Below, one piece after another: positions 13,451-20,897 of a stretch of 43,150 nucleotides of DNA. The position numbers were made by a program, and so were the translations under genes. This DNA is from a virus. The notes beneath the pieces were generated by a model, which saw only the letters and a program-made list of their open reading frames with translations, was not told where the DNA came from and ran no database searches. Position 1 is the first letter of the stretch, and the number at the start of each line of letters is the position of its first letter. Location: positions 1 through 43,150 of the IMG/VR virus record IMGVR_UViG_3300009032_000005; one strand, written 5' to 3'.

Positions 13451-13864
13451 ATGACCAATCTCCTACATTTCGCGCAGTCTCTTGCCGAAGCCGAGAAGCC
13501 GCAGCCCCTTCCTCCTGGTGAATACACGGCGGAAATTCGTGGGGCCGAGAACAAGGTCAGTGATCGCACAGGGAACGATTACATCTCCTTGACGATGCAC
13601 GTCAGCGCGGATGAATACCCGGCAGATTATACCGACGGTGATCCTGATGGCACCATCTTGTCATACAACCGTCTGTCGCCCAAAGCTACGCCACGCAACC
13701 GCTATGCCCTGCGTCAGTTCATTGAAGCCGTTGGCATGGTGCCTGGCACGGAGCTTGACCTGAATGACCTGTTGGGCAAGGCGGTGACTGTGCGCGTGCG
13801 GGTCACGAAGTATGAAGGGGATGACCGCAGCGAAATCTCTGCGATTATCTTCAACGCAGGCTGA
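13451..13864 (+). CDS. Putative ssDNA-binding protein, DUF669-like
   Basis: A 137-aa product: MTNLLHFAQSLAEAEK, then PLPPGEYTAEIRGAENK, RTGNDYISLTMHVSADE, NRLSPKATPRNRYALRQF and DLLGKAVTVRVRVTKYEGD. The order (PGEY, strand, GN-x-x-I/Y strand, L...F helix, G-K-x-V-x-V-x-V) resembles DUF669, an OB-fold-type family found next to Sak4-like ATPases and thought to bind ssDNA. Codons are GC-rich, as expected of an abundant protein. ATG 13451 gives a clean domain; ATG 13358 would add 31 low-complexity residues and abuts the palindrome. Neither has an ideal ribosome binding site. Confidence 0.7.
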   Translation: MTNLLHFAQSLAEAEKPQPLPPGEYTAEIRGAENKVSDRTGNDYISLTMHVSADEYPADYTDGDPDGTILSYNRLSPKATPRNRYALRQFIEAVGMVPGTELDLNDLLGKAVTVRVRVTKYEGDDRSEISAIIFNAG

Positions 13865-13869
13865 TTGTT

Positions 13870-13897
13870 GTGTTGGGGAGTTGACTACTCCCCACAC
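13870..13897 (+). other. Stem-loop after the putative SSB gene
   Basis: GTGTTGGGGAG (13870-13880) pairs with CTCCCCACAC (13888-13897), leaving one bulged T and a 7-base loop. No T-run follows, so it is probably an mRNA 3'-end or processing element and not a full terminator. Confidence 0.5.
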
Positions 13898-13960
13898 TTC
13901 CGCTATCTTGCTTATGCCAACTGAGGCAGTGTGCTTAATCAAATGAGAAGGTCAACTAAC

Positions 13961-14215
13961 ATGTCTGAGACTTCCCCCCGTGGTCGCAAGCCCCGTGATC
14001 CCAATGGCCCCAAGCAGACCCGCGCACCGGCAAAGCCGCGTGTAGTGTTCGTCGTTGCTCAAATCATCGACGACACTGGCGCCGTTCGAACGGACCTTGG
14101 CAAAGCCAACGTGCGCGTGGTGGCGTTCGAGAAGAACGCTGATGCAGCCCTTGCGACGCTGGAAACCACTCCTGGCGCGTTCTACTTGCGCGGCACGGTC
14201 CCTGCGGGTCGCTAA
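13961..14215 (+). CDS. Hypothetical basic protein, 84 aa
   Basis: Starts MSETSPRGRKPRDPNGPKQT, a Pro/Arg/Lys-rich, probably disordered tail. A compact domain follows: PRVVFVVAQIIDDTGAVRTD, VRVVAFEKNADAALATLE and AFYLRGTVPAGR. ATG 13961 has AAGG about ten bases upstream. Its GC-rich, C-ending codons and the strong terminator after it mark it as a probably abundant product. The basic tail could bind nucleic acid. No family is recognised. Confidence 0.75.
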   Translation: MSETSPRGRKPRDPNGPKQTRAPAKPRVVFVVAQIIDDTGAVRTDLGKANVRVVAFEKNADAALATLETTPGAFYLRGTVPAGR

Positions 14216-14218
14216 TCC

Positions 14219-14234
14219 CGTCAATCGTTTGACA
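14219..14234. promoter_or_regulatory. Operator palindrome before a terminator
   Basis: CGTCAATCGTTTGACA has one mismatch in the left arm. It lies three bases after a stop codon and 17 bp before the terminator at 14252. It is the rightmost good copy in the early block. Confidence 0.6.
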
Positions 14235-14251
14235 AGCTGATCCGCGCGAAG

Positions 14252-14285
14252 CCCTGTCCTAGCACCATGCTGGGGCAGGGTTTTT
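14252..14285 (+). terminator. Rho-independent terminator
   Basis: A 13-bp stem: CCCTGTCCTAGCA (14252-14264) pairs with TGCTGGGGCAGGG (14268-14280), with two G-T pairs and a 3-base loop, followed by TTTTT. It separates the recombination genes from the helicase/polymerase genes. Confidence 0.9.
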
Positions 14286-14314
14286 CGTATGTCCTCTATG
14301 AAAGGTTCATACAA

Positions 14315-14953
14315 ATGAGCAACAAGTCATATCGTCCCTTCACTAGCGATGAGGTTGCTGCGATCATTGCATCAGCAGTATTAGGCGGCCATGATGATGT
14401 TTGGACGTTGAGACAAGCGTTGCCCCATGATTGGTGGGTTGCAACAAATCAGGAGGGAAGGGACTACGATATCTTCGTGCCTGCACACATTCTTGCGGCT
14501 GCTGAGTTGCACAGTGAAAAACATCCCGCAGTGGATGACGAGTCAGCCGATGAAGCAAACAAGCCAAGTGACAAGCTGCCTGATCTTCTGCGCTTTTCTG
14601 CTGTATTGAAGAAGTTTTCCGCTGACCGGATTGCTGCGTTGCTCGCTGTTTTGTTGACCGACACGGAGTTTGAGTTGCTTGTGCGTGAGCGTGTTCGTCT
14701 TGAAGCACAAGCTCTCTATGCCGTTGTGCCCAATATCAGCGAGCAACACACGAACATCTCATTCAGTTGGCAGACAATGAATGAACCCGCGAAGTGGACC
14801 GTTCGTTGTGGTGTCAACTATTCCAGCAGCACGCAAGAAGAAGGTGAAGTGCTTGTAACCACGCGACAAGACGTAGCGGAGCGTTACATGCGGCAGTCAC
14901 GGAACAAGATGGCACTGCTCCCAGGCGTGTCTAAGGACGAGCCAGCGGCGTAA
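14315..14953 (+). CDS. Hypothetical protein, 212 aa
   Basis: Starts MSNKSYRPFTSDEVAAIIAS with AAGG nine bases before ATG 14315; an upstream frame would begin inside the terminator stem. The sequence has an aromatic DDVWTLRQALPHDWW segment, an acidic Ala/Glu linker and a helical LKKFSADRIAALLAVLLTD region. It ends with beta-like sequence VRCGVNYSSSTQEEGE and a QDVAERYMRQSRNK helix. No family is recognised. It is the first gene after the terminator, yet no promoter of the P1-P4 type precedes it, so readthrough must supply it and the replication genes. Confidence 0.7.
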   Translation: MSNKSYRPFTSDEVAAIIASAVLGGHDDVWTLRQALPHDWWVATNQEGRDYDIFVPAHILAAAELHSEKHPAVDDESADEANKPSDKLPDLLRFSAVLKKFSADRIAALLAVLLTDTEFELLVRERVRLEAQALYAVVPNISEQHTNISFSWQTMNEPAKWTVRCGVNYSSSTQEEGEVLVTTRQDVAERYMRQSRNKMALLPGVSKDEPAA

Positions 14954-15036
14954 CAAGCGTGTCTGTGCCGTTGCGCGTAATGGTCTTGGTGCCCCACGAG
15001 GCACCAAGGCTGCGTGGCATCCATGCAACAGGTGCA

Positions 15037-15204
15037 ATGAGTGCTAGTCGCAGGACTGTCAACTTTACACAGAAAGAACTGCAAGAAATCACCGACGCAG
15101 CACAAGCATGTGGTGTGTCGGTTAGTGCATTTGTGCGTAGTGCGTCATCAAGAGTGGCGCAAGGCGTGCTTGCAGGCAGTCAACAGGAGACAAAGCATGA
15201 CTGA
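15037..15204 (+). CDS. Small ribbon-helix-helix DNA-binding protein
   Basis: MSASRRTVNFTQKELQEIT, followed by DAAQACGVSVSAFVRSASS, is a compact Arc/MetJ-like ribbon-helix-helix: the strand RRTVNFT, helix A QKELQEITDAAQACG, turn VSVS and helix B AFVRSASSRVAQ. The 55-aa form starts at ATG 15037; a GTG at 14959 would add 26 residues but has no ribosome binding site. Such proteins bind short palindromic operators as dimers and often regulate their own operon. It is the second candidate reader of the 16-bp palindromes. The stop lies eight bases inside the helicase gene. Confidence 0.65.
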   Translation: MSASRRTVNFTQKELQEITDAAQACGVSVSAFVRSASSRVAQGVLAGSQQETKHD

Positions 15205-16498
15205 CATTCAGCTAACTGCTATACAACAAGAAGCAGTGAACCTATGCACAGACTTAACCAAGCGCGTTGTATGCGTCGTTGGTGAAGCTGGCACAGGTAA
15301 GACAACCATCATCAAAGAGACGTATAAGCGTCTTACGAGTATGGGCTACAAAGTGCTTGTCACTGCTCCTACGGGCAAAGCTGCGCGACGAGTTACAGAA
15401 GTAACTGGTATTACGGCGATGACAAATCACCGCGCCCTTGGGTATGGTATGCCGACTGATGAGATCATCGAAGATGCGGAAGGCAAAAAGCTGCGCGTCA
15501 AGTTATCTACCGGCCCCCGCTATACTCGACAATCCCCACTAGACTATGACGTGCTTATTTGCGACGAGTATCCCATGGTGAATAGGGAAATCCACGCTAA
15601 TCTTGTAGCTGCCTTACGTCAGGGGGCACAGATGCGCGTGTTCGGTGATCCAAACCAGCTTATGCCAATCGAAGAAAACAAACTCCTGCGTCTGGAACCA
15701 AGCGCGTTTCACATTCTACTCGACAAGTTCCCTCCCATTCGTTTGACGCAGGTGCATCGACAGGTTGAGGGTAATGCTGTATTGATGGGTGCTACACGCA
15801 TTCTTCAAGGTAAGTTGCCCGAGCGTTCGGTGTTGCCAAACACTGACATGGAAATCATTTACACGGACACACCCACAGACACGCTGCTAAACTTTCTGGA
15901 GACGCACGCCCATGAGTATGACTTCTCACGCATAGATCATCAGATCATTACAGGGATGAACAAGTCGTGGGTTGGCACGGTGAAACTCAATGCACTGTTG
16001 CAAGACTTCTATTGGGATACTCGCAAGCCTGCAATGGGCGTGCCTCGTCCTCGGTGGGCAGAGAACATGCCTGATCTACGCATTCAAGAAGGCTCTAAGG
16101 TAGTGTTCACTACCAATGCGTATGACTTAGGCAATGGACAATCATTGTTCAATGGTGAAGTAGGCATCGTGCAAGGCTTTGATGCTGAGGTAGGCATGAT
16201 TGACATAGATTTTGGAGATCGCATTGTCAGTTTGCCTCCCATTGTGGTGATGATTGACCGTAACGAAAGCATCGTCAAAGAGTTCGATCCACGCACTAGC
16301 TTAGACCTTGCATATGCACTAACTACACATAAGATGCAGGGGAGCGAAGTTCAGCGTCTTGTCTACATGCTCAATAAGTCTACACGCTTTGCACAGAACA
16401 GGCGTAACTTCTACACTGCGATTACTCGCGCACGCACGGCTGCTACTATCATCACAGATCAAGCGTCTATCATGCGTTCTATCACAGTCAAGGAGTAA
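15197..16498 (+). CDS. RecD-like SF1B DNA helicase
   Basis: A 433-aa protein with ordered superfamily 1 motifs. Walker A is GEAGTGKTT (residues 29-37), motif Ia TAPTGKAA, Walker B LICDEYPM, motif III GDPNQLMP and motif IV-like TQVHRQ. The C-terminal motifs are ALTTHKMQGSEVQ and FYTAITRAR. This is the core of 5'-3' RecD/Dda-type helicases without the long N-terminal domains of RecD2, about Dda size. It probably unwinds DNA in replication or recombination. ATG 15197 has AGGAG eight or nine bases upstream; the frame is open further upstream but without a sensible start. Confidence 0.9.
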   Translation: MTDIQLTAIQQEAVNLCTDLTKRVVCVVGEAGTGKTTIIKETYKRLTSMGYKVLVTAPTGKAARRVTEVTGITAMTNHRALGYGMPTDEIIEDAEGKKLRVKLSTGPRYTRQSPLDYDVLICDEYPMVNREIHANLVAALRQGAQMRVFGDPNQLMPIEENKLLRLEPSAFHILLDKFPPIRLTQVHRQVEGNAVLMGATRILQGKLPERSVLPNTDMEIIYTDTPTDTLLNFLETHAHEYDFSRIDHQIITGMNKSWVGTVKLNALLQDFYWDTRKPAMGVPRPRWAENMPDLRIQEGSKVVFTTNAYDLGNGQSLFNGEVGIVQGFDAEVGMIDIDFGDRIVSLPPIVVMIDRNESIVKEFDPRTSLDLAYALTTHKMQGSEVQRLVYMLNKSTRFAQNRRNFYTAITRARTAATIITDQASIMRSITVKE

Positions 16499-16503
16499 CA
16501 GCC

Positions 16504-17091
16504 ATGCACAAGGTAATCTTCCTCAATGGTCCTCCGGGTGCAGGAAAGGATCGCGCAGCACGTATTATGATGAAAGCCTACCCTAACATTCGCCACAGGA
16601 AGTTTTCCGCTCACTTGAAAGAAGTGGGTGCAGTCATGTATCAACTGACCGCAGCGGAAGTGAAGGAGTTTGACTTTGACCAAGCAAGTAAGGATATGCC
16701 TCGTGCTGCTTTGTTTGGCAAATCATGGAGACAGACACTCATTTGGCTGAGTGAAAAGGTGATGAAACCTGAGTTCGGAGAGTCTTACTTTGGTGACATG
16801 TTGCTTCGTCAGATGCAGCAACCAACAGGCTCAAAGATAACAGCCATCAGTGACAGTGGTTTTGTGAAAGAAGCCATGCCTCTCATCGCTGAATATGGTG
16901 CACCGAATTGCTTGATCGTGCAACTCACGCGCCCTGGCCACTCGTTTGACGGAGACAGTCGCAACTATTGGACCTATCCGTGGGTTCCCATGGTGTCAGT
17001 CAATAACCTGTTTGACTTGCCGATGTTCCGTGTGCAAATACTGTCAAGGGTTGACAAGTTTCTCTCGTTTGAAAGGCCCAACTATGACTAA
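16504..17091 (+). CDS. Deoxynucleoside monophosphate kinase-like P-loop protein
   Basis: A 195-aa protein with P-loop FLNGPPGAGKDRAAR at the N-terminus and AISDSGFVKEAMPLI in the middle. The GKD ending of the P-loop and the later (S/T)D-x-(R/G)F-x-x-E block resemble the T4 gp1-type dNMP kinase family, though the usual Arg in that block is Gly here. The likely role is phosphorylation of dNMPs for phage DNA synthesis. AAGGAG precedes ATG 16504 by eight bases. It overlaps the polymerase gene by eight bases, and a TGTCAA-N3-TTGACA sequence near its 3' end (17042) has a shorter centre than the operators. Confidence 0.7.
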   Translation: MHKVIFLNGPPGAGKDRAARIMMKAYPNIRHRKFSAHLKEVGAVMYQLTAAEVKEFDFDQASKDMPRAALFGKSWRQTLIWLSEKVMKPEFGESYFGDMLLRQMQQPTGSKITAISDSGFVKEAMPLIAEYGAPNCLIVQLTRPGHSFDGDSRNYWTYPWVPMVSVNNLFDLPMFRVQILSRVDKFLSFERPNYD

Positions 17092-19630
17092 CATGCCAGA
17101 CACTGATGATCCCATCATCCCAACTACAGTAGACAAGGGCATGGCAATTTCATCCGTTGGTGATATGAACCGTATGCTTGCAAAAAAGATCACGTCCATG
17201 CACATGCTGTATGCTTGCGGTAGTGGTGGCTCAGTCAATGCTGAGATTGCTTTCGTTGGTGAGGCTCCTGGTGAACGAGAAGTGCAGGTCAAGGCGCCGC
17301 TCATTGGGAACAGTGGTAAGCTGTTGTGGGAGTGTCTTCGTGCTGAGGGGATCACGCGCGGGGAGTGTTACTCAACCAACCTTGTGAAACGGCCGCTTGA
17401 AATCCTGCACAAGTCAATGAAGAAGCCTAGAGCACCCATTGCTAAGGGTGAGTTGGAGAATTGGAAACACATCCTGCTTGATGAGTTGCGTCGCTTACCC
17501 AACGTCAAGTATATCGTTGCTCTTGGTGCATCAGTTCTCTATGCACTTACAGGAAATACGCACATTGATCGTTGGAGAGGCAGCGTTATTCCCATTCAAT
17601 TGGGCTCGCCTGATAGCGCGCTTAAGTTACGCACGGTGCAAGTCCTCTGCACGTATAATCCCGCGCACACATTCAGCGCACCCTTGACAGAGATTACGCT
17701 GCGAATGGATTTAAGCAAGCTACATAAGTTGCGTAATGGGACATTCTCTACACCACCCATCACGCACTTGATTAACCCGTCATACCTTGACGCGCTCGAT
17801 TACATCCGCATGTTGCAAATGGATCGTAAACCTGTCTGCTATGACATTGAGACAATCAACGGTGAGACTGCGTGCATCGGGCTAACCAACAAGACGAACG
17901 AAGGTATGTGCATCCCCTTTCGTTCGAGCGCCGAGCATTTCTATACACGCCCCCAGGAGATTAATCTACGCCTTGCACTCAACGCACTGTTGATGGATAA
18001 GGGAATGCGCTTCGTTGCACAGAACCACACGTTCGATAGCACATGGCTAGGCTTTAAGGATCGCATCATGGTGCATGGGTGCTGGCTTGATACCATGCTT
18101 GCACACCATCTACTCTATCCTCAATTGCCTCACAACCTCGGTTATCTTGTCAGTCAATACACTGACTACCCATTCCACAAGGATGATGCGTCTGACTGGC
18201 GAGACATGAATGACATCGACATGCTTTGGCGATACAACGTGAAGGATGTTGCTTGCACATTGCTCATTGCTGAGAAGATACTTGATGAGCTTCGTGAAGC
18301 AAAGCTTGATAGGTTCTACTTCAGTCACGTAGCCCAACTACAGCCTAAGTTAGTGCGAATGACGATAGGAGGCGTGCGTGCAGATACCCGACTCAAGCAA
18401 CAATTCACCGACGAGTTTGGAGCAGCCGTTACACTTGCAAGAGGCGTGGTTGAAAGCACGGCACGCATCGCAGCTGGTGACGACACTCTATCAATCAATC
18501 CAAATAGCCCAAAACAGTTGGGCACTCTATTCTTCCATACACTCAAACTTGTTGGTCGAGGAACCAGCACTGATGCAGAGAATAGGAGTCGCATTAGAGA
18601 CAATCCACGCACAAACCAAGATGCTAGAGACCTACTTGACGCCCTTGACGATTATGCAAAAAAGGCTAAGTTCTTCTCTACCTACGCCAACAGTCGGCTC
18701 GACTATGATGGACGGTTCCGCTGTGAGTATAAACAAACAGGAGTCCAGTCCGCCCCAGGAAGGTTAAGTAGTTCGGGAACGATGTGGGGTAACGGCTTGA
18801 ATTTGCAGAACATTCCCCCGCGCGGACGACCTATGTTCATTGCCGATGAAGGCTATGTTTTTAGCTACTTTGACATGGCACAGATCGAGGCTCGCTATGT
18901 TGCTTGGCTGGCAAACATTGTCTCATGGAAGCATCAGTTTGAGCTTGCACGAACCAGTGGGGGCACATATGATGCTCACAGGGCTTTAGCGAGTGAGTTG
19001 TTCGGGATACCGTATGATGATGTTCCAGTCGAAGACTTCATTGAAGGGCATTACACCAAGCGGTATATCGCAAAGCGATGCCGACATGGCCTTAATTATC
19101 GCATGGAAGCAGCACGTCTTGCAACTACAGCAGGACTCCCGCTTCTTGAAGCGTCAAAAGCCTATGCCCTATACCACAAGCTGCTCCCTGAATTGCGCGT
19201 GTGGTGGAACGCAACAATCCAAGCCGCTACACGAGACAGGGTGCTTTATTCTCCCTTGGGCAGACGATGGGTGCTTTTAGAGCGTCTACAGGAAGACACA
19301 CTTGATAGCATCATTGCTTTCAAGCCTCAATCAACTGCTGGGGATCATGTTGCACGGGTAATTTACCAGTGTGAGAATGATCCTCGGTGGCCTGTAGATG
19401 CGCGCTTCGTGCTCAACATTCACGACGCCGACATTGCAATGCACCGACCAGAAGATGGTGAAGTAGTGCGCGGCTTAATGAAGTTGTATGCCGAGCAGTC
19501 CGTGTTTATCAATGATGAGCCTGTTATCTGTCCCGCAGACTTTGCTTTGTCAATCCCTGACGAGCAAGGTGTTCATCGTTGGAGCACACTGAAGAAGCTC
19601 AAGGGCGTTGAGGCATTGAAGCCGCTATAA
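17084..19630 (+). CDS. Family A DNA polymerase with N-terminal UDG-like and exonuclease domains
   Basis: An 848-aa fusion. Residues about 40-210 form a family 4-like uracil-DNA glycosylase domain (FVGEAPGERE, GNSGKLLWECL, STNLVK, TYNPAH). Its motif has Asn192 where a catalytic His is normal, and the Fe-S cysteines are missing. Residues about 245-430 are a DEDDy 3'-5' exonuclease (YDIETINGE with D254 and E256, AQNHTFDSTWL, YNVKDV). The C-terminal part is Pol I-type: NLQNIPPRG, motif A FDMAQIEARY (D597), motif B R-x3-K-x3-H-x3-Y with His668 at the Phe762 position, and motif C IHDADI (D781, then A782). ATG 17084 has AAAGG seven bases upstream. Confidence 0.93.
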   Translation: MTNMPDTDDPIIPTTVDKGMAISSVGDMNRMLAKKITSMHMLYACGSGGSVNAEIAFVGEAPGEREVQVKAPLIGNSGKLLWECLRAEGITRGECYSTNLVKRPLEILHKSMKKPRAPIAKGELENWKHILLDELRRLPNVKYIVALGASVLYALTGNTHIDRWRGSVIPIQLGSPDSALKLRTVQVLCTYNPAHTFSAPLTEITLRMDLSKLHKLRNGTFSTPPITHLINPSYLDALDYIRMLQMDRKPVCYDIETINGETACIGLTNKTNEGMCIPFRSSAEHFYTRPQEINLRLALNALLMDKGMRFVAQNHTFDSTWLGFKDRIMVHGCWLDTMLAHHLLYPQLPHNLGYLVSQYTDYPFHKDDASDWRDMNDIDMLWRYNVKDVACTLLIAEKILDELREAKLDRFYFSHVAQLQPKLVRMTIGGVRADTRLKQQFTDEFGAAVTLARGVVESTARIAAGDDTLSINPNSPKQLGTLFFHTLKLVGRGTSTDAENRSRIRDNPRTNQDARDLLDALDDYAKKAKFFSTYANSRLDYDGRFRCEYKQTGVQSAPGRLSSSGTMWGNGLNLQNIPPRGRPMFIADEGYVFSYFDMAQIEARYVAWLANIVSWKHQFELARTSGGTYDAHRALASELFGIPYDDVPVEDFIEGHYTKRYIAKRCRHGLNYRMEAARLATTAGLPLLEASKAYALYHKLLPELRVWWNATIQAATRDRVLYSPLGRRWVLLERLQEDTLDSIIAFKPQSTAGDHVARVIYQCENDPRWPVDARFVLNIHDADIAMHRPEDGEVVRGLMKLYAEQSVFINDEPVICPADFALSIPDEQGVHRWSTLKKLKGVEALKPL

Positions 19631-19646
19631 AAGAAGGCGTAATCCA

Positions 19647-20897
19647 TTGACACGGTATCCACAAGACACACTACTAGGTATGTATCAACAGTTGCAAGAA
19701 CCAACGGAAACTGCTGCTGCGTATGATCTTTGGTGTGGCTTGTGGTTGATCTCTCTTGCATGTGGGCGTGACATTTACATAGATCGTCCCCATGCAAGAG
19801 TCTTCATGAACATGTATGTGATCCTCGTTGCTGATAGTGGTATCACACGTAAGTCATCCGCAGTAGACAGGGCAACCACACTTGCTCATGTATGCCTTGA
19901 GGGTCAAGACAATACACGCATCATTGAAGGTAAGATGACTGCTGAAACTTTGTGTTTTGAGCTTGGTGAGATATCCTCGTTTGAAGGCACGGGGCGCGTA
20001 GTCATCGCGGTAAGTGAGTTGGCAACTGTGCTGGGAACGGAGACATATGCACGCACACTTCCAACGCTGCTTACTGACCTTTATGACTGTCCTGCTCGTC
20101 GTCACATTCCCGCCAACAGTAAACGCAAGGCTTATGACTTACGTAATGTGTGGGTATCGTTTCTCAGTGCATCGACGCCGGCGTGGTTACTCAAGACAGT
20201 TAATCCAACTGTTATGGAGGGCGGCTTTACATCTCGATGCTACTTTATCCTTGGGGATAAACCAAAGAACCAAGTAGCGTGGCCCGAGGCCCGTGATGAC
20301 AAGCGATTGACAGACGCAATTGTGACTAAGTGGCGTGAGATACAGCGTAAGGTGCATGAACACAAGGTAATTGGCATTTCAGAGAAGGCGAAGGAGTATT
20401 TTGTGCGGTGGTATGGGCGCAGAAGGCTCTCGTCTGATCCCTTTCGCAGCAGTTTCGAGAGTCGGGAAGACTCTCATGCACTTCGTCTTGCTGGTTTGTT
20501 TTGTATCAATGATGACACATGGATAATCCAGCACCAACACATTGTTGCTGCTGTAAAGCTCATTACTGAGGTAAAGGAAAGTGGTGCAACGCTGTTTGAG
20601 CCCGTCAGTGAACAAACTGACTGGCTACTCGCAACTGATTGCATTAGAACAATGCTCATTGAGGCAGGTGCGTCACCCATTGCCCGTGCTGTGCTCTATC
20701 GTGCAGTGCGACGACACATCACCAATGAACAGTTTACAGTATTAATTACTACACTTCACGAAATGCTCTTGATCCAACGGTTTAACTCACGGGACATTGT
20801 AAAGCGTGCAGGTAGACCAACTGAGTTGATCCGTGCAACTACAGCGTTCTTGGCCCCGCAAGCATTGACTGCGGTTAATCAGCGTGTAAGGGCGTAA
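19647..20897 (+). CDS. DUF3987-like replication ATPase
   Basis: A 416-aa protein starting from TTG 19647, with AAGG nine bases upstream; ATG 19680 is the alternative. VILVADSGITRKSSAVDRA is a degenerate Walker A (S-G-x-x-x-K-S), VVIAVSELATVLG could serve as Walker B, and WVSFLSASTPAWLLK after it is sensor-like. The overall pattern is that of DUF3987/primase-helicase-type ATPases, which serve as phage replicative helicases or loaders; helicase action here is inference. The C-terminal third looks like winged-helix domains (AVLYRAVRRHITNEQFTVLI). It ends the early block and overlaps the convergent late gene by 23 bases. Confidence 0.7.
   Translation: MTRYPQDTLLGMYQQLQEPTETAAAYDLWCGLWLISLACGRDIYIDRPHARVFMNMYVILVADSGITRKSSAVDRATTLAHVCLEGQDNTRIIEGKMTAETLCFELGEISSFEGTGRVVIAVSELATVLGTETYARTLPTLLTDLYDCPARRHIPANSKRKAYDLRNVWVSFLSASTPAWLLKTVNPTVMEGGFTSRCYFILGDKPKNQVAWPEARDDKRLTDAIVTKWREIQRKVHEHKVIGISEKAKEYFVRWYGRRRLSSDPFRSSFESREDSHALRLAGLFCINDDTWIIQHQHIVAAVKLITEVKESGATLFEPVSEQTDWLLATDCIRTMLIEAGASPIARAVLYRAVRRHITNEQFTVLITTLHEMLLIQRFNSRDIVKRAGRPTELIRATTAFLAPQALTAVNQRVRA

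Noticed and set aside
17042-17056. TGTCAAGGGTTGACA, and similar 15-mers at 22869, 29810 and 32509
   Set aside because: These have a 3-base centre, lie in coding sequence, and two of them encode the same STLD peptide; they are not counted as operators.
20297-20312. TGACAAGCGATTGACA in the DUF3987-like gene
   Set aside because: A one-mismatch arm, but well inside a coding sequence and without a promoter, so chance is plausible.
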